A stretch of 33,663 bases of DNA from Streptomycetaceae bacterium. GTDB taxonomy: Bacteria; Actinomycetota; Actinomycetes; Nanopelagicales; Nanopelagicaceae. The stretch's first letter is position 1. The number at the start of each line of letters is the position of its first letter. The stretch lies in the NCBI GenBank assembly GCA_900298985.1, contig OMHY01000001.1, positions 1-33,663 on the forward strand. The letters run 5' to 3'. Below, piece by piece: positions 10,408 through 21,042 of the stretch. The notes below the pieces were generated by a model. The model saw nothing but the letters and a program-made list of their open reading frames with translations. It had not been told where the DNA came from and did not search any database. Both the position numbers and the translations under genes were made by a program.

Positions 10408-11553
10408 TTGAATGGCGTGATAGAAACGTGTTTAGCAATAAAGGTTTTGAATGCTAATCCAGAGAAAGATCTACGAAATTCAATTTATCGCTGGATATTT
10501 TCTAAATTGGCTTATTTTGAATCAGTGAATAATCTAGAGGACTTTAAGAATCTAAGCTCTTCTATCTTGACTTATGCAAATAGGATAAAAGAACTAGAAA
10601 GGCAATCCTCACAAGAGTATGCAAAATTATCGAATTTGCCTCAAAGTATGAATGAAATCCTAGAGGAATTAGGTATCCACGGACTTAAAATATCTACTAG
10701 CACAAATAATGAGGATTTAGGTTGGTTAATCGAATATCCAAATTTAGAGGATTCTAACGCAAAGGTCGTGCCAGGGCTGCGGCATAGTTTGAGTGAAGGA
10801 GAACTTACCTCTTTAGCTTTCGCCTTTTTTATTTTTAAACTGAAATCTGAAAATATGGATTTAGAGCTAGATGAATCGTCGATAGTTATTGATGATCCAG
10901 TATCAAGCCTTGATGAAGATAGGGTTATTCAGACAGCCTTAGCAATAAGGAATAAGTTTAAGGAGTATGGTCAAGTAATAGTTTTTAGTCATGATTTAAA
11001 GTTCCTAAAACACTTATATAAGATACTTCATACTGGAGATATAAATACTAGATGTAAATATTTGCAAAAAGATACAATTGTGGATTTTCCAAAAGTTTTC
11101 GGAAGTTTTGAAACTACATATTATTATATGTTAGGGGAATTATTGAGATTCAAACATGAAAAAATCAGTGAGCGATCCTTTGAACAAAAGGCTATAATTC
11201 CAAATTATTGCCGCAGAGTTTTAGAGTCATTTATGATATTTAAACTAGCAAAACTTCAAAAAGGTAATTCAAAATTAACACCTGGATTAAAAGATTGGAA
11301 GAAAGAGGACTTTAAGAGTTACCTATCTGAATCTGACACAGACAGATTATTAATGTTACTAAAGGATCTTGGATGTATTACTGACCCTTCAAGCCATGGA
11401 AATTTCTCCTTCAATATCGACTCTATGGAAATTCCAAAAGGGGGAGAGGGGAGAATGGTCGACATGGTTTTAGACGTAATTGAAACTCTTGATCAAGTTC
11501 ACCTTAAGTCAAGTGAGGAACTTGTGAAAATTGCTCAAGATAATCAAATATGA
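10408..11553 (+). CDS. C-terminal fragment of the same ATPase (ABC signature, Walker B, HEPN-like tail)
   Basis: Same reading frame as the upstream fragment, open from 10360. LSEGELTSLAFAFFIFKL, IVIDDPVSSLDEDR, VIVFSHDLKFLKHL. No SD before TTG 10408. Confidence 0.6.
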   Translation: MNGVIETCLAIKVLNANPEKDLRNSIYRWIFSKLAYFESVNNLEDFKNLSSSILTYANRIKELERQSSQEYAKLSNLPQSMNEILEELGIHGLKISTSTNNEDLGWLIEYPNLEDSNAKVVPGLRHSLSEGELTSLAFAFFIFKLKSENMDLELDESSIVIDDPVSSLDEDRVIQTALAIRNKFKEYGQVIVFSHDLKFLKHLYKILHTGDINTRCKYLQKDTIVDFPKVFGSFETTYYYMLGELLRFKHEKISERSFEQKAIIPNYCRRVLESFMIFKLAKLQKGNSKLTPGLKDWKKEDFKSYLSESDTDRLLMLLKDLGCITDPSSHGNFSFNIDSMEIPKGGEGRMVDMVLDVIETLDQVHLKSSEELVKIAQDNQI

Positions 11554-11625
11554 TTAGTTTTTGCATTTGATCTCATAAAATGGAAATAATTAAAGGTCAT
11601 AGATTTATTTCTTTAGGTGGTAATA

Positions 11626-11805
11626 ATGAATAAGAATGAAATGTCCAACGAAACACCTACTCCCATGTATCAGCGTTGGGCAAATGACAGGTTTGGCGAA
11701 ACTGTATTTGAATCGACTCTAGAATTGGAGGCGAGGTTCAAAAGGCTTGAACAGGAGTTTGAAAAGGGCCTAATAGAAGCCACTGGCCAATCTGACCAAC
11801 TATAA
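11626..11805 (+). CDS. Small acidic hypothetical protein (59 aa)
   Basis: AGGTGG five nt before ATG 11626. MNKNEMSNETPTPMYQRWANDRFGETVFESTLELEARFKRLEQEFEKGLIEATGQSDQL. The track start at GTG 11617 overlaps the SD. Confidence 0.5.
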   Translation: MNKNEMSNETPTPMYQRWANDRFGETVFESTLELEARFKRLEQEFEKGLIEATGQSDQL

Positions 11806-11878
11806 GTATCCCTCTAGACTCGCCCTTTTCGGCGTGTCGCAAACCAGGGGGCCGGGGCTAGGAGTATAAGAGCCCGTT

Positions 11879-11908
11879 TTGACCGCCTCTGGGATTTTAA
11901 GTTACTCT
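11879..11908 (+). promoter_or_regulatory. Candidate sigma70-type promoter for the rpsL-rpsG-fusA-tuf operon
   Basis: TTGACC-N18-TACTCT, preceded by the small GC-rich hairpin GGGCT...AGCCC (11855-11875). Leaves a leader of about 225 nt. Confidence 0.5.
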
Positions 11909-12139
11909 ACGCTTCTGCCTTTTTAACTAAAGGTTCACTTCTTGACGCTTGAATTAAGCAGCTCGTTGATGTTGATCAATGAAATCTGTTCTAAATTTTA
12001 GGTGCATAGATATGTAGCAGTCGCAACACACCCGACCGCGTGTATCGCTGAGTGAACATAAGTTTTAAATGCGAACAACTTAACAACAAAGAATTATTTG
12101 CAACTAGTAATACTTAATAATAAGGAAGAGTGGAAAACA

Positions 12140-12514
12140 GTGCCAACAATTGCGCAACTCGTTCGCAAAGGACGTGAAGAAAAAACAAGTAAGACTTCAA
12201 CTCCTGCGCTTAAAGGATCTCCGCAACGTCGTGGAGTTTGTACTCGTGTTTATACAACAACACCAAAGAAACCAAACTCTGCACTTCGAAAAGTTGCGCG
12301 TGTGCGTTTAACAAGTGGAATGGAAGTAACTGCATATATTCCTGGTGAAGGACATAACTTGCAGGAGCACTCAATTGTTTTGGTTCGTGGTGGTCGTGTG
12401 AAAGATCTTCCTGGTGTTCGTTACAAAATTATTCGTGGATCATTAGATACACAAGGTGTGAAAAATCGTAAACAAGCACGCAGCCGTTATGGTGCTAAGC
12501 GGGAAAAGAAGTAA
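12140..12514 (+). CDS. rpsL: 30S ribosomal protein S12 (GTG start; track start at 12098 is too early)
   Basis: [15 protein letters not shown]...[29 protein letters not shown] at 12122-12130. Confidence 0.97.
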   Translation: MPTIAQLVRKGREEKTSKTSTPALKGSPQRRGVCTRVYTTTPKKPNSALRKVARVRLTSGMEVTAYIPGEGHNLQEHSIVLVRGGRVKDLPGVRYKIIRGSLDTQGVKNRKQARSRYGAKREKK

Positions 12515-12528
12515 GGGGAAGGTAACAA

Positions 12529-13002
12529 ATGCCACGTAAAGGTCCAGTTGCTAAGAGTCCAGTTATTGCGGATCCAGTTTATAACTCACCAATTGTTACT
12601 GCTCTAATTAATAAAATTCTTTTGCATGGAAAGCGATCAGTTGCAGAAGGAATTGTTTATGATGCATTAGAAGGTTGCAGAGATAAAACAAATGGTGTTG
12701 ATCCAGTAATTACTTTGAAGCGTGCATTAGACAATGTAAAGCCAACAATTGAAGTTAAATCTCGTCGCGTTGGTGGAGCTACCTATCAAGTTCCAATGGA
12801 AGTAAAAACAGCACGTGCAACTACATTGGCACTTCGCTGGTTAGTAGATTTTTCCAGATTGCGTCGCGAACATTCAATGGCAGAGCGTCTAACAAATGAA
12901 TTATTAGATGCATCAAATGGTTTAGGTGCAGCTGTTAAGAAGAGAGAAGATACCCACAAAATGGCAGAAGCTAATAAGGCTTTTGCACATTATCGTTGGT
13001 AG
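12529..13002 (+). CDS. rpsG: 30S ribosomal protein S7
   Basis: [48 protein letters not shown]; follows rpsL. Confidence 0.97.
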   Translation: MPRKGPVAKSPVIADPVYNSPIVTALINKILLHGKRSVAEGIVYDALEGCRDKTNGVDPVITLKRALDNVKPTIEVKSRRVGGATYQVPMEVKTARATTLALRWLVDFSRLRREHSMAERLTNELLDASNGLGAAVKKREDTHKMAEANKAFAHYRW

Positions 13003-13062
13003 AAAAAAATCGTTGGTAATAAAGAGCTTTAGAAAATACGAGAGAATCAGAGAGAAGATTAA

Positions 13063-15165
13063 GTGGCCGCAGATACAGCAATCGACCTAGCCAAAGTTCG
13101 CAATATTGGAATTATGGCGCACATCGACGCCGGTAAGACTACGACGACTGAGCGCATCCTTTTTTACACCGGTATCAATTACAAAATCGGTGAAGTACAT
13201 GATGGTGGAGCCACCATGGACTGGATGGAGCAGGAACAAGAGCGCGGTATCACTATTACCTCTGCTGCTACCACTTGCCAATGGAAAGGCAACTTGATCA
13301 ACATCATTGATACACCTGGACACGTAGATTTCACAGTTGAAGTAGAAAGATCTTTGCGCGTTCTAGATGGTGCAGTTGCAGTGTTTGATGGTGTTGCGGG
13401 TGTGGAACCCCAATCTGAAACTGTTTGGCGTCAAGCAAATAAGTATTCAGTTCCACGTATTTGTTTTGTAAATAAATTAGATAGAACTGGCGCCTCCTTT
13501 GATCGTTGTGTATCTATGATTCGTGAGCGCTTAAACGCGGTCCCACTAGTTTTGCAAATTCCAATTGGTGCAGAAGCAGATTTCATTGGAGTTGTTGATT
13601 TAATTTCTATGAAGGCTTTGACCTGGCGTGGGGAAACCAAAAAAGGTGAAGATTATGTAGTTGAAGATGTTCCTGCTGATTTGAAAGCAGCTGCAGATGA
13701 AGCTCGTCATGCTTTAATTGAAACTTTGGCTGATGCTGATGATCAAGTAATGGAAAAATATTTAGAAGGTGCGGATATTAGTGAAGATGAAATCATCGCG
13801 GCTATTCGTCGCGCTACTATTGCATTTAAGTTAACTCCAGTGCTAACTGGATCTGCATTTAAGAATAAAGGTGTACAACCTATGTTGGATGCGGTAAATC
13901 GTTATTTACCAAGCCCGCTAGATGTAGAAGCAATCAAAGGTTTCAAGGTCGGAGATAACGACACCACAATTGAACGCCATCCATCAGAAGCAGAACCATT
14001 CTCTGCTTTGGCATTCAAGATTATGTCTGATCCACACCTAGGAAAATTAACTTTCGTGCGTATTTACTCTGGAAAAATCGAAGCTGGAGTTTCAGTTTTG
14101 AACTCTACTAAAGATCGCAAAGAGCGTATCGGCAAGATTTATCAAATGCACGCAAATAAGCGGGAAGAAAGAGATGAAGCTGGCGCCGGAATGATTATTG
14201 CAGTGATGGGTCTAAAAGACACCACCACTGGAGATACTCTTTGTGATTCTGATAAGCCAGTTATTTTGGAATCAATGGATTTCCCAGATCCAGTTATTTC
14301 AGTAGCGATTGAACCAAAGACTAAAGCAGACCAAGAAAAACTTGGAAATGCTATTCAAAGACTTGCCGAAGAAGATCCAACTTTCCACGTAAAGTCAGAT
14401 CAAGAAACAGGTCAAACAATTATTTCTGGTATGGGTGAATTGCACTTGGAAATCTTGGTTGATCGTATGAAGCGCGAGTTTAAAGTGGAAGCAAATGTAG
14501 GTATGCCACAGGTTGCTTATCGCGAAACAATTCGCAAATCAGTTGCTTCTCACTCTTACACCCACAAGAAACAATCTGGTGGTTCGGGACAATTTGCAAA
14601 AATTGATATTGCATTAAATCCAATTCCTGCCGGCGGCGAAAAACATTATGAATTTGTAAACAAGATTACTGGTGGAAGAGTTCCGCGTGAATATATTCCA
14701 GCAGTTGATGAGGGTTGCCAAGAAGCAATGCAAACTGGACCGCTAGCAGGATATCCAGTTGTAGATGTGCAGGTAACTTTGCAAGATGGTGCTTACCACG
14801 ATGTTGACTCCTCTGAACTTGCATTCAAAATTGCAGGTATTGCTGGATTCAAAGAAGCGATTGCAATGGCAGGTCCAGTTCTTTTGGAACCTGTTATGTC
14901 AGTGGAAGTAACTACCCCAGAAGATTTCATGGGTGATGTGATCGGTGACCTAAACAGTCGTCGAGGTCAGATCCAATCCATGGATGAACGATCTGGTGCC
15001 AGAGTTGTTAAAGCTCTTGTGCCACTCTCCGAGATGTTTGGTTATGTCGGAGATCTCCGCAGTAGAACGCAAGGTCGTGCGTCCTACAGCATGCAATTTG
15101 ATTCCTATGCTGAAGTGCCGGCCGCAGTTAGCAAAGAAATCATCGCAAAAGTTAGAGGCGAGTAA
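13063..15165 (+). CDS. fusA: Elongation factor G (GTG start)
   Basis: [51 protein letters not shown]. Confidence 0.98.
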   Translation: MAADTAIDLAKVRNIGIMAHIDAGKTTTTERILFYTGINYKIGEVHDGGATMDWMEQEQERGITITSAATTCQWKGNLINIIDTPGHVDFTVEVERSLRVLDGAVAVFDGVAGVEPQSETVWRQANKYSVPRICFVNKLDRTGASFDRCVSMIRERLNAVPLVLQIPIGAEADFIGVVDLISMKALTWRGETKKGEDYVVEDVPADLKAAADEARHALIETLADADDQVMEKYLEGADISEDEIIAAIRRATIAFKLTPVLTGSAFKNKGVQPMLDAVNRYLPSPLDVEAIKGFKVGDNDTTIERHPSEAEPFSALAFKIMSDPHLGKLTFVRIYSGKIEAGVSVLNSTKDRKERIGKIYQMHANKREERDEAGAGMIIAVMGLKDTTTGDTLCDSDKPVILESMDFPDPVISVAIEPKTKADQEKLGNAIQRLAEEDPTFHVKSDQETGQTIISGMGELHLEILVDRMKREFKVEANVGMPQVAYRETIRKSVASHSYTHKKQSGGSGQFAKIDIALNPIPAGGEKHYEFVNKITGGRVPREYIPAVDEGCQEAMQTGPLAGYPVVDVQVTLQDGAYHDVDSSELAFKIAGIAGFKEAIAMAGPVLLEPVMSVEVTTPEDFMGDVIGDLNSRRGQIQSMDERSGARVVKALVPLSEMFGYVGDLRSRTQGRASYSMQFDSYAEVPAAVSKEIIAKVRGE

Positions 15166-15184
15166 TAAAAATTACTTGGCAAAA

Positions 15185-15231
15185 CTTTTGCAAATTAGCA
15201 AAAGCATCACCCAAAAAAACTAACTAGTTAG
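15185..15231 (+). other. fusA-tuf intergenic inverted repeats
   Basis: CTTTTGC-AAATTA-GCAAAAG (15185-15204), then the 12-bp perfect palindrome CTAACTAGTTAG (15220-15231). Confidence 0.45.
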
Positions 15232-15274
15232 AAAAGCAAAACTTAGAAAAAGAAAGAAACTGGAGGAGTAAAAA

Positions 15275-16468
15275 GTGGCAAAGGCAAAGTTCGAGCGTAC
15301 AAAACCGCACGTCAACATTGGCACAATTGGTCACATTGACCACGGTAAGACAACTCTTACTGCAGCCATCTCAAAGGTACTTCATGATAAGTATCCAGAT
15401 GTAAACCCATTCACCCCATTTGATCAAATTGATAAAGCTCCAGAAGAGCGTCAACGTGGTATCACAATTTCTATTGCCCACATTGAATATCAAACAGAAG
15501 CACGTCACTATGCACACGTTGACTGCCCAGGTCACGCCGACTACATCAAAAATATGATTACCGGTGCTGCACAGATGGACGGAGCAATCTTGGTAGTAGC
15601 AGCAACTGATGGTCCAATGCCACAAACTAAAGAGCACGTTCTACTTGCTCGCCAAGTTGGTGTGCCATCAATCGTTGTAGCTTTGAACAAGTCTGACATG
15701 GTTGATGATGAAGATATTTTGATGTTGGTGGAAGAAGAAGTTCGTGATCTTTTGAAGAAGTATGAATTCCCAGGAGATGACACACCAATCGTTCGTATCT
15801 CAGCTCTAAAGGCTCTCGAAGGAGATGCAGCTTGGGCAGAGAAGTTAATGGAATTGATGGCAGCTGTAGATAGCTTCATTCCAACACCTGCTCGTGAAGT
15901 TGATAAGCCTTTCTTGATGCCAGTTGAAGATGTATTCACAATTACTGGTCGTGGAACTGTAGTAACAGGTCGTATCGAGCGCGGTATCATCAAAGTTAAC
16001 GAAGAAGTTGAAATTGTTGGAATCCGTCCAGATTCACAAAAGACAACTGTTACTGGTGTTGAAATGTTCCGTAAACTTCTTGATGAAGGACAAGCAGGAG
16101 AAAACGTTGGTCTACTACTTCGTGGAACCAAGCGTGAAGATGTAGAGCGTGGTCAAGTAGTTTGCAAGCCAGGTACTATCACTCCTCATACAGAATTTTC
16201 TGCATCTGCTTATATCCTTTCTAAGGATGAAGGTGGACGCCACACTCCATTCTTCAACAACTATCGTCCACAATTTTATTTCCGTACCACAGATGTGACT
16301 GGGGTAGTTACTCTTCCAAGTGGAACTGAAATGGTTATGCCTGGTGATAACACCGAGATGAATGTTGTGCTAATTCAACCAGTTGCTATGGAAGAAGGTC
16401 TTCGCTTCGCTATCCGTGAAGGTGGACGTACCGTAGGTGCAGGTCGAGTTACCAAAATTACTAAGTAA
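15275..16468 (+). CDS. tuf: Elongation factor Tu (GTG start)
   Basis: [71 protein letters not shown]. Confidence 0.98.
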   Translation: MAKAKFERTKPHVNIGTIGHIDHGKTTLTAAISKVLHDKYPDVNPFTPFDQIDKAPEERQRGITISIAHIEYQTEARHYAHVDCPGHADYIKNMITGAAQMDGAILVVAATDGPMPQTKEHVLLARQVGVPSIVVALNKSDMVDDEDILMLVEEEVRDLLKKYEFPGDDTPIVRISALKALEGDAAWAEKLMELMAAVDSFIPTPAREVDKPFLMPVEDVFTITGRGTVVTGRIERGIIKVNEEVEIVGIRPDSQKTTVTGVEMFRKLLDEGQAGENVGLLLRGTKREDVERGQVVCKPGTITPHTEFSASAYILSKDEGGRHTPFFNNYRPQFYFRTTDVTGVVTLPSGTEMVMPGDNTEMNVVLIQPVAMEEGLRFAIREGGRTVGAGRVTKITK

Positions 16469-16498
16469 TAAAACTTAAGTAATTAAAAATATTGAAAA

Positions 16499-16530
16499 AT
16501 ATTGGGCGGCTTTAACTAGTCGCCCAATAT
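16499..16530 (+). terminator. Hairpin after tuf, atypical terminator or processing element (no T tract on + strand)
   Basis: ATATTGGGCG-GCTTTAACTAGT-CGCCCAATAT: 10-bp perfect stem followed by AAAAATTAAAAAAAG. Confidence 0.5.
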
Positions 16531-16603
16531 AAAAATTAAAAAAAGTTAAAAGTAAATTAAAAGTAAAAAAGTAATAAAGCTCAGAAATTAAAGGAGAATC
16601 GTT

Positions 16604-16912
16604 ATGGCGGGACAAAAGATCCGCATTCGACTAAAGGCTTATGATCATGAAGTGATCGATAGCTCTGCAAAGAAAATTGTAGAGACTGTTGAGCGCACCG
16701 GTGCATCTGTAGCTGGTCCAGTTCCGCTTCCCACGGAAAAGAATATTTTCTGTGTGATTCGCTCTCCTCACAAGTACAAAGACAGTCGTGAGCACTTTGA
16801 GATGCGTACTCATAAGCGCTTGATTGACATTATCGATCCAACACCAAAGACAGTTGATTCTTTGATGCGTTTGGATCTTCCTGCTGGTGTTGATATTGAG
16901 ATCAAGCTCTAA
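16604..16912 (+). CDS. rpsJ: 30S ribosomal protein S10
   Basis: [46 protein letters not shown]. Confidence 0.97.
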   Translation: MAGQKIRIRLKAYDHEVIDSSAKKIVETVERTGASVAGPVPLPTEKNIFCVIRSPHKYKDSREHFEMRTHKRLIDIIDPTPKTVDSLMRLDLPAGVDIEIKL

Positions 16913-16950
16913 TCGGTAATTTGAAAAGATAATAAAGAGGATTTATTAAA

Positions 16951-17634
16951 ATGAAAACCACCCAAGCGCATAGCAAGGCGATCAAAGGGATTCTTGGCAC
17001 CAAGTTGGGAATGACCCAAGTATTTGATGCCAACAACAAGATCGTTCCAGTAACAGTAGTTGAGGCAGGTCCTTGCGTTGTTACTCAAATTAGAAATTTA
17101 GAAAAAGATGGTTACAACGCAGTGCAATTTGCATTTGGCAAGATTGATCCACGTAAAGTAACCAAACCAGCCGCAGGACACTTTGCAAAAGCTGGTGTTA
17201 CCCCACGCAAAGAAGTTGCAGAGTTACGTATTTCAGATACCACAGGTTATAACGTTGGTGATGAAGTTAAATGTGATGTTTTTGCAGCCGGAGACTTTAT
17301 TGATGCTACCGGAACTTCTCGCGGTAAAGGTACTGCTGGTGTTATGAAACGTCATGGTTTCTCCGGAATCGGTGCATCACATGGTGTCGATCGCAAGCAC
17401 CGTATGCCTGGTTCAATCGGTAACAGAACTACACCAGGTCGTGTATTCAAAGGTAAAAGAATGATGGGTCGGATGGGTGTTGACACCATCACTATGCAAA
17501 ATCTTTTAGTACATAGTGTTGATGTAGAAAAGAATTTAATTTTAGTAAAGGGTGCAATCGCTGGCCCAATTGGATCTACAGTCTTTCTTAGAACTGCTTC
17601 AAAGAAAGTTGCATCTGAAAAGGTAGGTGAGTAA
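16951..17634 (+). CDS. rplC: 50S ribosomal protein L3
   Basis: [33 protein letters not shown]. Confidence 0.97.
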   Translation: MKTTQAHSKAIKGILGTKLGMTQVFDANNKIVPVTVVEAGPCVVTQIRNLEKDGYNAVQFAFGKIDPRKVTKPAAGHFAKAGVTPRKEVAELRISDTTGYNVGDEVKCDVFAAGDFIDATGTSRGKGTAGVMKRHGFSGIGASHGVDRKHRMPGSIGNRTTPGRVFKGKRMMGRMGVDTITMQNLLVHSVDVEKNLILVKGAIAGPIGSTVFLRTASKKVASEKVGE

Positions 17635-17636
17635 GC

Positions 17637-18326
17637 ATGTCACTAACAGTTGAGGTAAAAGACGCTGCTGGTAAAAAAGTTGGAACTGTAAATCTTCCAG
17701 CTGAGATTTTTGATGTACAAACTAATGTACCTCTAATTCACCAAGTAGTTGTTGCGCAATTAGCTGCAGCTCGTGCCGGAACCCATAAGGCAAAAACTCG
17801 TGCTGAGGTTTCTGGTACCGGTAAAAAACCTTTCAAGCAAAAAGGCACCGGTCGCGCTCGCCAAGGTTCAGTTCGAGCACCATTACAAAGACATGGTGGA
17901 GTTTCCCATGGACCAGTTCCCAGAACTTATGAACAACGCACTCCAAAGAAAATGATTCAAGCAGCATTAAAAGGTGCTCTTTCTGATCGTCAAAGAACAG
18001 ATCGCATCCACTTACTTGATCAAGTCCCAGCAAATAAAGAGATTGCAGGATCAACTCAATTAGCTATCAATGCGGTTAGACAATTTTCAGATCGCAAGAA
18101 GCTATTAGTAGTGCTTTCTCGCTCTGAGGATTTAGCATGGAGAACTTTGCGAAATGCTGATGATATTCATTTAATAGTAAGTGATCAATTAAATGCATAT
18201 GACGTAGTTGGAAGCGATGATGTGGTTTTCTCTCAAAGTGGATTAAATGAATTTATTTCAGGTCCAGCTATGAGAGCAAGTGCAGTTGCACATGAAAGTG
18301 AAGTAACAGAAGGAGTATCAGCGTGA
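17637..18326 (+). CDS. rplD: 50S ribosomal protein L4
   Basis: [33 protein letters not shown]. Confidence 0.97.
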   Translation: MSLTVEVKDAAGKKVGTVNLPAEIFDVQTNVPLIHQVVVAQLAAARAGTHKAKTRAEVSGTGKKPFKQKGTGRARQGSVRAPLQRHGGVSHGPVPRTYEQRTPKKMIQAALKGALSDRQRTDRIHLLDQVPANKEIAGSTQLAINAVRQFSDRKKLLVVLSRSEDLAWRTLRNADDIHLIVSDQLNAYDVVGSDDVVFSQSGLNEFISGPAMRASAVAHESEVTEGVSA

Positions 18327-18616
18327 AAGATTACAGAGAAGTTCTATTAGCGCCAGTGATCTCAGAAAAATCTTATTCACTGATTGATCAAAACAAATAC
18401 ACCTTTTTGGTTGATCCACGTGCCAATAAAACTGAAATCAAAATTGCAGTAGAGAAGATTTTCGGAGTAAAAGTTTTAGCAGTAAATACTTTGAACCGAG
18501 ATGGAAAGCGCAAGCGAACCGCTATTGGAATTGGAAGACGTAATAATCAAAAGCGTGCCATTGTGCATGTAAAAGCCGGAGACAAAATCGACATCTTTGG
18601 TGGACAAGCTTCTTAA
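18323..18616 (+). CDS. rplW: 50S ribosomal protein L23 (GTG start, 4-bp overlap with rplD)
   Basis: [42 protein letters not shown]. Confidence 0.97.
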   Translation: MKDYREVLLAPVISEKSYSLIDQNKYTFLVDPRANKTEIKIAVEKIFGVKVLAVNTLNRDGKRKRTAIGIGRRNNQKRAIVHVKAGDKIDIFGGQAS

Positions 18617-18668
18617 TCAGAAGTCACTGAAGAAAAGAATTTAAGAGAACTTAAAGGAGAAGAGACAA

Positions 18669-19502
18669 ATGGCGCTAAGAAAACTCAAGCCGACCACACC
18701 AGGTCAGCGCGGTGCTACCGTCCCGGATTTTGCGGAGATTACTCGAAGCACACCGGAAAAGTCTTTGGTTAGACCAATTAATTCCAAAGGTGGAAGAAAT
18801 GCATCTGGTCGCATCACTGTTAGACATCAAGGTGGCGGACACAAGCGCGCATATCGAGTAATTGATTTTCGTCGCAATGATAAAGATGGTATTCCAGCCA
18901 AAGTTGCACATATTGAATATGATCCAAACAGAACTGCACGTATTGCTCTTTTGCATTATGCAGATGGGGAAAAGCGTTACATCTTGGCTCCAAATAAATT
19001 GCAACAAGGTGATCCAATTGAAAATGGTGCGAGTGCTGATATCAAGCCTGGAAACAATTTACCTTTAAGAAACATCCCAGTTGGAACAGTGGTTCATGCC
19101 ATTGAACTTCGCCCAGGCGGTGGAGCTAAAATTGCACGCAGCGCAGGTGCATCAGTGCAATTAGTAGCAAAAGATGGTCCTTATGCGCAATTGCGTATGC
19201 CATCTGGTGAAATTAGAAATGTTGATGTGCGCTGCAGAGCAACTATTGGTGAAGTTGGAAATGCTGAGCAATCAAATATTAATTATGGAAAAGCTGGACG
19301 TATGCGTTGGAAAGGAAAACGCCCAACTGTTCGTGGTGTAGTTATGAACCCGGTTGATCACCCACATGGTGGTGGTGAAGGTAAAACTTCTGGTGGTCGT
19401 CACCCTGTTTCTCCTTGGGGTAAGCCAGAGGCTCGTACTCGTAAGAAAAAAGCATCAGATTCTTTAATTGTTCGTCGTCGTAAGTCCAACAAGAAGCGTT
19501 AA
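18669..19502 (+). CDS. rplB: 50S ribosomal protein L2
   Basis: [53 protein letters not shown]. Confidence 0.98.
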   Translation: MALRKLKPTTPGQRGATVPDFAEITRSTPEKSLVRPINSKGGRNASGRITVRHQGGGHKRAYRVIDFRRNDKDGIPAKVAHIEYDPNRTARIALLHYADGEKRYILAPNKLQQGDPIENGASADIKPGNNLPLRNIPVGTVVHAIELRPGGGAKIARSAGASVQLVAKDGPYAQLRMPSGEIRNVDVRCRATIGEVGNAEQSNINYGKAGRMRWKGKRPTVRGVVMNPVDHPHGGGEGKTSGGRHPVSPWGKPEARTRKKKASDSLIVRRRKSNKKR

Positions 19503-19523
19503 TCAAAAAGCGAGGAATAGGTA

Positions 19524-19805
19524 ATGCCAAGAAGTTTAAAGAAGGGTCCATTTGTGGATGGACATCTTGCTAAAAAGGTTGATGACCAAAACGAGAAAAA
19601 CACTCGTAACGTTATTAAAACCTGGTCAAGACGTTCGCTAATTGTTCCAGCAATGATTGGACACACCATTGCAGTTCATGATGGACGCAAACATGTTCCA
19701 GTATTTATTACCGAAGCAATGATTGGACACAAGTTAGGTGAATTTGCACCAACTCGTACCTTCAAAGGACACGTGAAAGATGATCGGAGGGCTACTCGTG
19801 GCTAA
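19524..19805 (+). CDS. rpsS: 30S ribosomal protein S19
   Basis: [20 protein letters not shown]...[29 protein letters not shown]. Confidence 0.97.
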   Translation: MPRSLKKGPFVDGHLAKKVDDQNEKNTRNVIKTWSRRSLIVPAMIGHTIAVHDGRKHVPVFITEAMIGHKLGEFAPTRTFKGHVKDDRRATRG

Positions 19806-20238
19806 TCAAGTTGATTCCGGAACTATTGTTTCGCGCGCAAAGTTAAGTAATACCCGCACTACTCCACAAAAGTCTCGTCGTGTAATCAACATAATCCGTG
19901 GCGAAAGAGCAGATGTTGCATTAACAACTTTGAAATTTGCAAACCAAGAAGTTGCTGGTGAAATTTATCAACTAGTTAATTCCGCAGTTGCAAGTGCAAA
20001 GCTAAAAAATCCAACATTGCGTGATGCCAGTGAATTATGGGTAGCAGAAGCTACAGTTGATGAAGGTTTCACCTTAAAGCGTTTTCGCCCACGAGCTCAA
20101 GGTCGTGGATATCGAATCAACAAGCGCACCTCTTCTATCAACATTGTGCTTTCCAGCGATAAGAATTTTCGTACCTCAGGTCCAGTGAAAAGAAGTGCTA
20201 AAAAAGTTGAAACCAAATCAGAAGGGAAGGCCGAGTAA
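19798..20238 (+). CDS. rplV: 50S ribosomal protein L22 (GTG start; track start at 19780 is too early)
   Basis: GGAGG at 19786-19790, GTG 19798 overlapping the rpsS stop; [20 protein letters not shown]. Confidence 0.95.
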   Translation: MANQVDSGTIVSRAKLSNTRTTPQKSRRVINIIRGERADVALTTLKFANQEVAGEIYQLVNSAVASAKLKNPTLRDASELWVAEATVDEGFTLKRFRPRAQGRGYRINKRTSSINIVLSSDKNFRTSGPVKRSAKKVETKSEGKAE

Positions 20239-21042
20239 ATGGGTCAAAAAGTAAATCCACATGGCTTTCGCCTAGGTATTACCACTGAATTTAAATCACG
20301 TTGGTATGCAGATAAGTTATACAAAGATTATGTAAAAGAAGATATTGAAATTCGTCGCATGATGAATAAAGGTATGGAGCGCGCTGGTGTTTCCCGTATT
20401 GAAATTGAGCGTACTCGCGAAAGAGTAAGAATTGATTTACATACCGCTCGCCCTGGAATTGTAATTGGGAGACGTGGAACTGAAGCAGATCGTATTCGCA
20501 TTGATTTGGAAAAAATGACCGGCAAGCAAGTGCAACTAAATATATTGGAAGTTAAAAATCCAGAGATTGATGCACAACTTGTTGCTCAAGGAATTGCAGA
20601 GCAATTAGCAGCTCGTGTTTCTTTCCGTCGTGCGATGAGAAAAGCAATGCAATCAGCGCTAAAAGCAGGAGCACAAGGAATTAGAGTTCAATGCGGTGGT
20701 CGTTTAGGCGGCGCTGAAATGTCACGAAGTGAGTTTTATCGTGAAGGTCGGGTTCCACTTCATACTTTACGTGCAGATATTGATTATGGATTCCATGAAG
20801 CACACACTACCTTTGGTCGATTAGGTGTAAAGGTTTGGATCTATAAAGGTGAAGTAATTGAATCACGTGCAGAAAGAGCAGCAGCTGCACTTGCAGCAGC
20901 GCGTGCTCCAAAGCCACGTCCAACTTCTCGTGCACCAAGACATCCACGTGGTGAAGTAACTACTTCTCATGTTGCTACAACCACTACAACTTCAGATTCA
21001 ACTGAAAATACTCCAGTTAATAATGAAGGAGGGGAAAACTAA
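20239..21042 (+). CDS. rpsC: 30S ribosomal protein S3
   Basis: [39 protein letters not shown]. Confidence 0.97.
   Translation: MGQKVNPHGFRLGITTEFKSRWYADKLYKDYVKEDIEIRRMMNKGMERAGVSRIEIERTRERVRIDLHTARPGIVIGRRGTEADRIRIDLEKMTGKQVQLNILEVKNPEIDAQLVAQGIAEQLAARVSFRRAMRKAMQSALKAGAQGIRVQCGGRLGGAEMSRSEFYREGRVPLHTLRADIDYGFHEAHTTFGRLGVKVWIYKGEVIESRAERAAAALAAARAPKPRPTSRAPRHPRGEVTTSHVATTTTTSDSTENTPVNNEGGEN

Larger units (their letters stand above)
9115..11553 (+). pseudogene. RloC/PrrC-like AAA (ABC-type, AAA_13-like) ATPase, candidate anticodon nuclease, interrupted by one in-frame TAG at 10357-10359
   Basis: Both track ORFs are in the same frame, and the only stop between them is TAG at 10357. Walker A GFNGSGKTT (~9235), CPTC hook (10021-10032), signature LSEGE (~10790), Walker B/D-loop SSIVIDDPVSSLDED (~10876), H-loop VFSHD, C-terminal CRRVLES...SSH. 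TTG start at 9115 has GAGAAGGA 6 nt upstream. Confidence 0.65.

Noticed and set aside
11806-12100. tRNA or tRNA remnant (att site) in the GC-rich block before rpsL
   Set aside because: No cloverleaf or GTTCRANNC T-loop could be assembled; hairpins are short and better explained as promoter/leader structure.
14984-15223. 79-aa + strand ORF overlapping the fusA 3' end
   Set aside because: Out-of-frame with EF-G over most of its length and low-complexity tail from the AT-rich gap; no domain.
15541-16131. 196-aa ORF antisense to tuf
   Set aside because: Lies fully inside the highly conserved tuf gene on the opposite strand; Ser/Thr/Arg-rich shadow translation with no recognisable domain. Codon-bias artefact.
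16531-16570. Possible short tandem repeat or CRISPR-like array before rpsJ
   Set aside because: Only an A-rich stretch with two imperfect copies of TTAAAAGTAAA; no regular repeat-spacer structure. No CRISPR array was seen in the window.
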